64,000 nt of DNA, taken from positions 20,057,677 through 20,121,676 of the forward strand of contig NC_091578.1 of assembly GCF_042767895.1 (NCBI RefSeq), given 5' to 3'. This stretch comes from Penaeus vannamei (taxonomy: Eukaryota > Arthropoda > Malacostraca > Decapoda > Penaeidae). Below the pieces are notes generated by a model. The model saw only the letters and a list, made by a program, of their open reading frames with translations. It was not told the origin of the DNA and searched no databases. The position numbers and the translations under genes were made by a program. Shown here in pieces: positions 1-10,000 of the stretch. Position 1 is the first letter of the stretch. Each line of letters opens with the position of its first letter.

Positions 1-683
1 AAAACGTTTTTTTTTTCGAAGTTTCTCTCAAAAGGCTGTAATACGCTAGATTTTGCCTTCTTCGACTTTTGGACTTTTATTACTACTGGCCTTTATTTCA
101 TTGTAAATGGACTGAATGATAATTATTATCATTACTGTCATCATTTTTATGATTATTATCATTATAGTCATTATCATCATGATTATCATTATTATTATCA
201 TCATTATTACAGTTATAATAATTATTATACTAATTATTATTGCTATTTTTCTCATTATAACTATTTATATAGTGATAATAGCAATAATGATAATCTTAGA
301 AATAATAATGACAATAATAATAATTATAATGACAATTATAATGATGTTATTATTATTTTTATTGCCATTATTAGTATGGAAATTATTGGAATAGAGTTAA
401 TTATTGCTATTATTGCAGTAATTATCAAGATTATCATTATAATTATGACTTTATCATAATTATCATTATTATTGTCATTATCATTGTCATTATCATCATG
501 ATTATCATCATTATATTCAATAATGAAGGAATCATCATGGAAATCCTCATAATTACCTGAATTAATGTTAAAATCCTTATAATTACCATTAAAAAGCGAA
601 AAGGTTTTTTTCGACTTTTCTCTCAAAAGGATGTAATGCGCTAGATTTTGCCGTTTCTTCGAATTTTAGGATTTTATTACTTC

Positions 684-1288
684 TGGCCTTTATTTCATTA
701 TAAATGGACTGAATGATAATTATTATCATCATTATTATCATTACTGTCATTATTTTTATTATTACTATCATTATACTCATTACCATCATGATTACCATTA
801 TTATTATCATCATTATTGCAGTTATAATAATTAATATACTAATTATTATTGCTATTTTTATCATTATAGCTATTTATATAATGATAATAGCAATAATGAT
901 GATCTTAGAAATAATAATGACAATAATAATAATTATAATGACAAGGATAATGTTATTATATCTATTGCCATTATTAGTATGGAAATTATTGGAATAAAGT
1001 TAATTATTGCTATAATTGCAGTAATTATCAAGATTATCATTATAATTATGACTTTATCATTACTATCATTATTATTGTCATTATCATTGTCATTATCATC
1101 ATAATTATCATCATTATTGTCAATAAAAAAGAAATCATCATGGAAATCATCATAATTACCTGAATTAATCTTAAAATCATCATAATTACCATGAAAAAGC
1201 GAAAAGGATCTTTTTCGACGTTTCTTTCATAATGCTGTAATACCCTAGATTTTGTCGTTTTCTGGACTTCAGGGATTTTATTACTTTT
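684..1288 (+). repeat. Representative forward satellite monomer (anchor to anchor)
   Basis: Layout of one unit. (1) Anchor and 'ATGGACTGAATGAT' at 684-718. (2) Pyrimidine-rich ATN stretch to about 844. (3) A hairpin-forming dyad at 845-897. (4) A purine-rich ATN stretch to about 945. (5) A conserved segment around 955-1000 ending TATGGAAATTATTGGAAT. (6) A second small dyad, TAATTATTGC...GCAGTAATTA in most units, around 1000-1030. (7) More ATN, then 'CAATAATAAAGGAATCATC'-like sequence (here CAATAAAAAAGAAATCATC), 'TACCTGAATTAAT' and 'AATTACCATTAAAAAGCG' (here with variants). (8) The box from about 1196. AATAAA hexamers occur on both strands of typical units. The unit keeps about three-base periodicity over most of its length. 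Confidence 0.85.
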
Positions 1289-2220
1289 GGCTTTTATCTC
1301 ATTATAAATGGGCTGAATGATAATTATTACCATCATTTTTATCATTACTGTCATCATTTTTATGTTTATTATCATTATAGTCATTATTATCATGATTATC
1401 ATTATTATTATCATAAATATTGCAGTTATGATACTTATTATGCTAATTATTATTGCTATTTTTATCATTATAACTATTTATATAATGATAATAGCAATAA
1501 TGATGATTATAGAAATAATAATGACGATGATAATAATTATAATGACAATGCTAATGATGTTATTATTTTTCTATTACCATTATTAGTATGGAAATTATTG
1601 GAATCGAGTTCATTATTGCTATTATTGTAGTAATTATCAAGATCATCATTATAATTATGACTTTATCATTATTATTGTCGTTATTGTCATTATCATCATA
1701 ATTATCATCATTATTGTCAATAATAAAGGATTCATTAGGGAAATCCTCATAATTACCTGAATTGATGTTAAATTCCTCATAATTACCATTAAAAAGCGAA
1801 AAGGGTTTTTTTCGACGTTTCTCTCAAAAGGATTTTGCCGTTTTTTCGCCTTTTCGGATTTTATTACTTCTGGCTTTTATTTTATTATAAATGGACTGAA
1901 TGATAATTATTATCATTATTATCATTATTGTCATCATTTTTATGATTCTTATCATTATAGTCATTATCATCATAATTATCATTATTTTTATCATCATTAT
2001 TGCAATTATAATAATTATTATGCTCATTATCATTGCAATTTTTATCATTATATCTATTTATATAATGATAATAGCAATAATTATGATCTTAGAAATAATA
2101 ATGACGATGATAATAATTATAATGACAATGATAATGATGTTATTATTTCTATTGCCATTATTAGTATGGAAATTATTGGAATAGAATTAATTATTGCTAT
2201 TTTTGCAGTAATTATTAAGA

Positions 2221-2335
2221 TTATCATTATAATTATGACCTTATCATTATTATCATTATAATTATGACTTTATCATTATTATCATTATTATTATGACTTT
2301 ATCATTATCATTATAATTATGACTTTATCATTACC
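2221..2335 (+). repeat. Local ~30-bp tandem expansion within a monomer
   Basis: TTATCATTATAATTATGACT-type units repeat about four times, which explains the long anchor spacing (1872 to 2554, 682 bp). Present again in the duplicated blocks at about 13,515-13,629 and 55,162-55,276. Confidence 0.75.
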
Positions 2336-3049
2336 ATTATTATTATTGTTATTATCATTGTCATTATCATCATAATTATCATCATTATTGTCAATAATAA
2401 AGGAATCATCAGGGAAATCCTCATAATTACCTGAATGTTAAATCCTCATAATTACCATTAAAAAGCCAAAAGGTTTTTTTTCGACGTTTTTCTCAAAAGG
2501 TTGTAATACGATAGATTTTTCCGTTTTTTCGACTTTTGGGATTTTATTACTTCTGGCCTTTATTTCATTATAAGTGGACTGAATGATAATTATTACCATT
2601 ATTATCTTTACTGTCATAATTTTTATGATTATAATCATCATAGTCATTATCATCATGTTTATCATTATTATTATCATTATATCAGTATAATAATGATTAT
2701 GCTAATTATTATTGCTATTTTTATCATTATAACTATTTATATAATGATAATAGCAATAATGATGATCTTAGAAATAATAATGACAATAATAATAATTGTA
2801 ATGACAATGGTAATGATGTTATTATTATTTATATTGCCATTAATAGTATGGAAATTATTGGAATAGAGTTGATTATTGCTATTATTGCAGTAATTATGAA
2901 GATTATCATTATAATTATGACTTTATCATTATTATCAGTCATTATGATTGTCATCATAATTATTATCATTATTGTCAATAATAAATTAATCATCATGGAA
3001 ATCATCATAATTACCTGAATTTATGTTAAAATCCTTATAATTACCACTA

Positions 3050-3150
3050 AAAAGCAAAGATTTTTTTTTCGACGTTTCTCTCAAAAGGCTGTAATACGCT
3101 AGATTTTGCTGTTTTTTCGACTTTTGAGATTATATTACTTCTGGCCTTTA
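3050..3150 (+). repeat. Conserved satellite box (example)
   Basis: This is the non-microsatellite part of a monomer. In most copies it reads AAAAAGCGAAAAGG, a T6-T9 tract, CGACGTTTCTCTCAAAAGG, CTGTAATACGCTAGATTTTG, CCGTTTTTTCGACTTTTGGG, ATTTTATTACTTCTGGCC. It contains two direct copies of TTTTTTCGAC about 50-55 bp apart and a CTAG site between them. The T tract varies in length between monomers. It is the most conserved and most GC-rich part of the unit. No coding role is visible. It could be a protein-binding or nucleosome-positioning element, which is inference. Confidence 0.7.
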
Positions 3151-3288
3151 TTTCATTATAAATGGACTGAATGTTAATTATTATCATCATTATTATCATT
3201 ACTGTCATCATTTTTATGATTATTATCATCATAGTCATAATAATCATGATTATCATTATCATTATCATCATTTTTGCACTTATAATAA

Positions 3289-4050
3289 ATGACTGATTAC
3301 GTTGCCATTCTATCTGAGTCTTTGGAAACCCTAGTGGCGGCTCTCGATGTATTTAGCAATGTAGCGAAGCCCTTGGGTCTAGAGGTCTCCTGGACCAAGA
3401 CCAAGGTCCAGGAATTTGGGGACTTGTTAGGAGAACCTTTTCATTCGGTACGTGCTTGCGGCCTTGAAGACATTGAAGTCACAGAGAGCTTTACATACCT
3501 TGGTAGTGTAGTTCATAACTCTGGGCTGTCAGACCATGAAGTCAGCAGACGGATTGGCCTGGCAGCAGGGGTCATGAACTCTCTCAACAAGTGTATTTGG
3601 AGTTGTCGGTACCTGTGCAGAAGGACCAAGCTACGGGTTTTCATGGCCCTGATAATACCCGTTTTGCTATACGGTAGCGAAACCTGGACATTGTCCTGTG
3701 CCTTGGAGGCTCGTCTTGAAGACTTTTGTAATAGGTCCTTGCGCCAGATCATGGGGTACTGTTGGCGGGACCATGTGTCCAACCAACGGTTGCACCGTGA
3801 GACTGACACAGGACCTGTTATCTGCACAATCCGTGATCGCCAACTCAGGTTATACGGCCACCTGGCTCGCTTTCCTCAGGATAATCCTGCCCATCAGGTC
3901 GTCTCTGTTCGAGACAACCCTGGGTGGAGGAGGCCTGTGGGACGAACGAGGAAGTCATGGCTTGGGCAGATCGACCAAACCTACCGTGAAGAAATAGAGA
4001 TGAGCCGTGTCCCTGCCTGGCGTCTAGCCATGAGGGATCCTCGTAGGTAA
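3289..4050 (+). pseudogene. Reverse transcriptase C-terminal fragment (RTE/BovB-like)
   Basis: Frame of 253 codons. In an intact element this part follows the palm catalytic motif and includes the thumb and C-terminal region. Visible motifs: VAILSESLETLVAAL (5-19) just after where the catalytic YxDD motif would lie; GLEVSWTKTKV (30-40); FTYLGS (68-73); RRTKLRVF (111-118); LLYGSETW (126-133); RQLRLYGHLAR (184-194). Endonuclease and most of the palm are absent. The initiating ATG lies at the truncation point and is fortuitous. At residues 3-4 it reads D-Y where a catalytic D-D pair is expected. After TAA at 4048-4050 the frame stays open for 16 codons (KRRVDAAMRPRRRQPP) to the TGA of the tail. 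It cannot be active. Confidence 0.87.
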
Positions 4051-4116
4051 AAGCGAAGGGTGGATGCGGCTATGCGCCCCCGTCGGCGTCAGCCCCCCTG
4101 ATGATGATGATGATGA
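3289..4116 (+). mobile_element. 5'-truncated RTE-like retrotransposon, copy 1
   Basis: A GC-richer island with a reverse-transcriptase C-terminal reading frame, ending in a (TGA)6 tail at 4099-4116. The flanks are TTGCACTTATAATAA (3274-3288) and TTGCAGTTATAATAA (4117-4131), a 15-bp target-site duplication with one mismatch. Removing the insertion and one duplicate regenerates an ordinary monomer. 5' truncation, a simple-repeat 3' end and a duplicated target are hallmarks of target-primed reverse transcription. RTE-clade elements commonly end in short simple repeats. The clade is inferred from protein motifs only. Confidence 0.88.
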
Positions 4117-4145
4117 TTGCAGTTATAATAATTATTATGCTAATT

Positions 4146-4198
4146 ATTATTGCTATTTTTATCATTATAACTATTTATATAATGATAATAGCAATAAT
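4146..4198. repeat. Per-monomer hairpin dyad (example copy)
   Basis: The left arm ATTATTGCTATT-TTT-ATCATTAT (4146-4168) pairs with the right arm ATAATGAT-AATAGCAATAAT (4179-4198) around a 10-nt loop AACTATTTAT. That gives about 20 paired positions with a 3-nt bulge. The same dyad is found in nearly every monomer in both orientations, for example 845-897. It would form a cruciform in DNA or a stem-loop in RNA. Confidence 0.75.
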
Positions 4199-7100
4199 GA
4201 TGATCTTCGAAATAATAATGACAATAATAATAATTATAATGACAATGATAATGATGTTATTATTTCTATTGCCATTATTAGTATGGAAATTAATTGATTA
4301 ATTAAGAGTTAATTATTGTTATTATTGCAGTAATTATCAAGATTATCATTATAATTATGACTTTATCATTATTATCATTATTATTGTCATTATCATTGTC
4401 ATTATCATCATGATTATCATCATTATTGTCAATAATAAAGGAATCATCATGGAAATCATCATAATTACCTGAATTAATGTTAAAATCCTAATAATTACCA
4501 TTAAAAAGCGAGAAGGGTTTTTTTTCGACGTTTCTAACAAATACGCTAGATTTTGCCGTTTTTTCGACGTTTGGGATTTTATTACTTCTGGCCTTTATTT
4601 CATTATAAATGGACTGAATGACAATTATTATTATCAGTATTATCATTATTGTCATCATTTTTATGATTATTATCATTATAGTCATTATCATCATGATTAT
4701 ATTATTATTATCATCATTATTGCAGTTATAATAATTATTATGCTAATTATTGCTACTTATATAATGATAATAGCAATAATGATGAACTTAGAAATAATAA
4801 TGACAATAATAATAATCATATTGACAATGATAATGATATCGTTTCTATTACCATTATTAGTATGGAAATTATTGGAATAGAGTTAATTATTGCAATTTTT
4901 CCAGTAATTATCAAGATTATCATTATATCATTATCATTATTATAATTATTATTGTCATTACCATCATTATTGTCAATAATAAAGGCATCATCAGGGAAAT
5001 CTTCATAATTACCTGAATTAATGTTATAATCCTCATAATTACCATTAAAAAGCGGAAAGGGTTTTTTTCGACGTTTCTCTCAAAAGGCTGTAATACGCTA
5101 GATTTTCCCTTTTTTCCACTTTTCGCTTTTTAATGTTAATTATGAGGATTTTAACATTAATTCAGGTAATCATGATGATGCCTTTATTATTGACAATAAT
5201 GATAATTGTGATGATAATGAGAATGATAATGACAATAATAATGATAATGATAAAGTCATAATTATAATGATAATCTTGATAATTACTGCAATGATAGCAA
5301 TAATTAACTCTATTCCAATAATTTTCATACTAATAATGGCAATAGAAATAATAATATCATTATCATTGTCATTATAATTATAATTATTGTCATTAGTATT
5401 TCTAAGATCATCGTTATTGCTGTTATCATTATATAAATAGTTATAATGATAAAAATAGCAATAATAATTAGCATAATAATTATTATAACTGCAATAATGA
5501 TGATAATAATAATGATAATCAGGATGATAATGACTATAATGATAATAATCATAAAAATGATGATAATGATGATAAGTCCTTTCATAATGAAATAATGGCC
5601 AGAAATAATAATAACCCAAACGTCGAGAAAACGGCAAAATCTAGCCTTTTTAGAGAAACCTCGAAAAAAAGCCTTTACGCTTTCTAATGGGAATTATGAG
5701 GATTTTATCATTAATTCAGGTAATTATGATGATTTCCCTGATGATTCCTTTATTATTGACAATAATGACGAGAATTATGATAATAATGACAATGATAATG
5801 ATTTTAAAAATGGTAATAATGATAAAGTCATAATTACAATGATAATCTTGATAATTATTGTAATAATAGCAATAATTAACTCTATTCCAATAATTTCCAT
5901 ACTAATAATGGCAATAGAAATAATATCATTATCATTGTCATTATAATTATTATTACTGATATTATTATTTCTAAGATCATCATTATTGCTATTATCATTA
6001 TATAGATATTTATAATGATAAGAATAGCAAAAATAATTAGAATAACAATTATTATAACTGCTATAATGATTATAATAATAATGATCCTCATAATGATAAT
6101 GACTATAATGATAATAATCATAAAAATGATGATAATAATTATCATTCATTCAATTTAGAATGAAATAAAGGCCAAAAGTAATAAAATCCCAAAAGTCGAA
6201 AAAACTGCAAAATCTAGCTTATTACAGCATTCTGAGAGAAACGTCGAAAAATACCCTTTTCGCTTTTTAATGTTAATTATAAGGATTTTAACATTAATTC
6301 AGGTAATCATGATGTTTTCCCTGATGAATCCTTTATTATTGACAATAATGATGATAATTATGATGATAATGAGAATGGTAATGACAATAATAATGATATT
6401 AATGATAAAGTCATAATTATAATGATAATCTTGACAATTACTAATATAATAGCAATAATTAACTCTCTTCCAATAATTTCCAATAATATCATTATTATCA
6501 TTGTCATTATAATTATTATTGTCATTATTATTTATAAGATCATCATTATTGCTATTATCATTATATAGATAGCTATAATGATAAAAATAACAATAATGAT
6601 TAGCATGATAATTATTATAACTGCAATAATGATGATAATAATAATGATAATCATGATGATAATGACTATAATGATAATAATCATAAAAATGATGACAAAT
6701 GATAATAATGATGATAATAATTATCATTCAGTCCATTTATAATGAATTAAAGGCCAGAAGTAATAAAAACGGCAAAATCTAGCGTATTACAGCCTTTTGA
6801 GAGAAACGTCGAAAAAAAACGCTTTTCGCTTTTTAATGGTAATTATGAGGATTTTAGCATTAATTCAGGTAATTATGATGATCTCCCTGATGATGCCTTT
6901 ATTATTGACAATAATGATGATAAATATTGCAATAATAGCAATAATTAAGTCTATTCCAATAATTTCCATACAAATAATGGCAATAGAAATAGTAATATCA
7001 TTATCATTGTCATTATAATTAATATTATTGTCATTATCATTTCTAAGATCATCATTACTGCTAATATCATTATATAGATAGTTATAATGATAAAAATAGC

Positions 7101-8522
7101 AATAATAATTAGCATCACAATTATTATAAAAACAATAATGATGATAATAATAATGATAATCATGTTGATAATGACTATTATGATAATAATCATAAAAATG
7201 ATGACAGTAATGATAAAAATGATATTAATTATCATTCAGTCCATTTATAATGAAATAATTACCAGAAATAAAAAATTACAGCCTTCTGAGAGAAACGTCG
7301 AAAAAAAACGCTTTTCGCTTTTTAATGGTAATTATGAGGATTTTAACATTAATTCAGGTAATTATGATGATTTCCCTGATGATTCCTTTATTATTGACAA
7401 TAATGATGATAATTATCATGATAATGACAATGATAATGACAATAATAATGATAATAATGATAGTGTTATAATTATAATGATAATCTTGATAATTACTGTA
7501 ATAATAGCAATAATTAACTCTATTCCTATAATTCTCACACTAATAATGGGAATAGAAATAATAATGACATCATTATCATTGTCATTATGATTATTATTGT
7601 CATTATTATTTCTAAGATCGTTATTGCTATTATCGTTATATAAATAGTTATAATGATAAAAATAGCAATAATAATTAGCATAATAATTATTATAACTGAA
7701 ATAATGATAATAATAATGATAATCATGATGATAATGACTGTAATGATAATAATCATAAAAATGATTACAGTAATGATAATAATGATGATAATTATCATTC
7801 AGTCCATTTATAATGAAATAAAGGCCAGAAGTAATAAAATCCCAAAAGTCGAAAAAACGGCAAAATCTAGCGTATTACAGCCTTTTGAGAGAATTGTCGA
7901 AAAAAAAGCCTTTTCACTTTTTAATGGTAATTATGAGGATTTAATTATTAATTCAGGTAATTATGATGATTTCCATGATGATTCCTTTATTATTGATAAT
8001 AATGATGATAATTATGATGATAATGACAATGATAATGGCAATAATAATGATGATAATGATAAAGTCATTATTGTAATGCTAATCTTGATAATTACTGCAA
8101 TAATAGCAATAATTAACTCTATTCCAATAATTCCCAAACTAATAATGACAATAGAAATAAAAATAACATCATTATCATTGTCGTTTTAATTATCATTATT
8201 GTCATTATTATTTCTAAGATCATCATTATTGCTATTATCATTATTTAAATAGTTATAATGATAAAATAACAATAATAATTAGCATAGTAATTATTATAAC
8301 TACAATAATGATGATAATAATAACGATAATGATGATGATAATGACTATAATGATAATAATCATAAAAATGATGACAGTAATGATATTAATGATAATAATT
8401 ATCATTCAGTCCATTTATAATGAAATAAAGGCTAGAAGTAATAAAATCCCAAAAGTCGAAAAAACGGCAAAATCTAGTGTATTACAGCTTTTTAAGAGAA
8501 ACATTAATTCAGGTAATTATGA

Positions 8523-8618
8523 TGATTTCCATGATGATTCCTTTATTATTGACAATAATGATAATTATGTTGATTTCCATGATGATTCCTTTATTATTGA
8601 CAATAATGATAATTATGA
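8523..8618 (-). repeat. 48-bp tandem duplication
   Basis: TGATTTCCATGATGATTCC and the following bases to AATTATG occur twice head to tail with a 48-bp period. Absent from the related sequence in the 63.7-kb arm, so it arose locally. Confidence 0.8.
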
Positions 8619-8929
8619 TGATAATGACAATGATAATGACAATAATAATGATAATGATAAAGTCATAATTATAATGATAATCTTGATGATTACTGCAATA
8701 ATAGCAATAATTAACTCTATTCCAATAATTTCCATACTAATAATATCAATAGAAATAATAATAACATCATTATCATTGTCATTATAATTATTATTATTGT
8801 CATTATTAATTCTAAGATCATCATTATTGCTATTATCATTATATAAATAGTTATAATGATAAAAATGGCAATAATAATTAGCATAATAATTATTATAACT
8901 GCAATAATAATGAGAATAATAATGATACT

Positions 8930-10000
8930 TTGTAGCGGGGCGTAGACCCAGTAGATTTTAAGTGGTCTGGTTGAGTCCGGGCTCAACCGAGAATATGGTT
9001 TTTGCTCAAGGGAAAGATTCGTCTGCAGTGAACAGATGTAAGGTTCCGGGCCTACGGCACGCTGCCACCACCCGATTAGTAGGTTCGGGAACCCTGTATG
9101 TCGTGTAAGTGGGTGTGGGTGTTGTATCAGAGAAGAGTGGAAGGAAAGTACAGAATGTGTGTGCTGAATGTTGGATATGTAAGTGTGCAGATGTGAAAAG
9201 GGAGATAGCGTAGGCTGAGCGTCTGCGTGGACGTGTTTGGAAGAAAAAAGCAAGATCATGGAATTCTTCTTCCCTTCGGTTTGAGTATCCGCCTGCTAGG
9301 AGCGGGAACACAGGTATAGCAAAATGAATCTGTTCTTTTGATATCAGCTTAATATTCTCTGATTTATCTAGCCTTTTTACAGCCTTTCAAGGGTTGTGTG
9401 ATGTCAGAGCAACCAGCAATATGCTGTTTAGGAGACCCGAGTCTGAGAAAGATTTAGGCATCTAACCTTGGTCAGAACCAGAACTTTAGTGGTGGTAAGA
9501 TTATGAATTATTCTGACTGGAGTTGAGTAAAAGCTCTATGATGGTATGATGTTTATTTTGGGAGCAAATTGCACTCACTAGGGAGTTACAGGCATTTTCA
9601 GTCATGGAAAGGTAGACAAAGGTGTGTGCATTTCGGCCATAATATATTTACAATATTCATGTTTAAAAATGAATAAATAGTTTGGCTTGGCGACTTCAAC
9701 GCCATAAAAGTAGTGAGACTTGGTTAGAATTACGTTCATGGTTATAAAGATAACAAAGTTCACATTATCACCACAGTCCTTCTTGACTGATGGCTGAACG
9801 TAAAAATAAAATAAATAAATGACTAAGAATGCCTGCGAGACTCAATTGCAAATGAAAAAAAATCTATATACGTCTGCGGGATGTAACCGCACGTGGAACA
9901 CGGCGGGGACATCGTCTCCGGCGGCTCATGATGCGTTGGTCGAGGTTCATGGAGATGACATCATCCTTAGAGTCGGGACGTAAGCAGCCGTACACTACAA
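8930..10000. mobile_element. 1.07-kb unclassified element (putative DNA transposon), copy 1
   Basis: Non-satellite segment starting TTGTAGCGGGG and ending CACTACAA, giving a 6-bp terminal inverted repeat TTGTAG/CTACAA. Downstream TAAT (10001-10004) and upstream TACT (8926-8929; TAAT in copy 3) look like a 4-bp target duplication. Joining the flanks gives AATGATAATCATGATG, the normal monomer sequence at this point. Inside are a hairpin GGTTGAG-TCCGGG-CTCAACC (8969-8988), a short dyad GGTTCGGGAACC (9082-9093), an A-rich tract near 9,850, and a GC-rich 3' third from about 9,870 (GCGGGATGTAACCGCA). No transposase. The family is unrecognised and the orientation unknown. Confidence 0.62.

Larger units (their letters stand above)
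1..5120 (+). repeat. Forward satellite run 1
   Basis: Seven forward anchors (88, 684, 1289, 1872, 2554, 3142, 4590) and a truncated box at about 5050-5115. The retrotransposon remnant interrupts the monomer after anchor 3142; removing 3289-4116 and one target duplicate restores a spacing of about 605 bp. The run ends inside a box, where CTAGATTTTCCC...CCACTTTT passes directly into reverse-orientation CGCTTTTTAATG. Confidence 0.85.
1..5805 (+). repeat. Higher-order block, copy 1 (partial at left)
   Basis: Repeated at 11,294-17,098. It carries the retrotransposon remnant and the flip at 5,120. The offset between copies gives a tandem period of about 11.3 kb. The block presumably began before the window. 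Confidence 0.87.

Noticed and set aside
3060..3130. Possible CENP-B box in the satellite box (TTTCGACTTTTGGGA)
   Set aside because: Spacing between the TTCG and GGG parts does not fit NTTCGNNNNANNCGGGN, and the required A and C are absent.
3513..3827. Antisense 104-codon frame and an overlapping +2 frame (3698-3997) inside the retrotransposon remnant, and their copies
   Set aside because: Shadows of the reverse-transcriptase frame, which has recognisable motifs. The alternatives have none.
4064..4297. Open frame crossing from the retrotransposon 3' end into satellite
   Set aside because: Starts in the remnant's out-of-frame 3' sequence and runs through the tail into Asn/Tyr triplet DNA; a chance fusion.
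9082..9093. GGTTCGGGAACC as an RNA polymerase III B box, making the 1.07-kb element a SINE
   Set aside because: Key A of the B-box consensus is missing, no convincing A box lies upstream, and the element has inverted ends and a 4-bp duplication rather than a terminal A tail.
8717..9311. Two overlapping minus-strand frames of about 100-180 codons in the 1.07-kb element, also present at 36,407-36,833 and 50,424-51,018
   Set aside because: Preserved because the copies are similar. Two overlapping frames are open together, one runs into satellite poly-Ile, and no domain, signal or transposase motif is visible.
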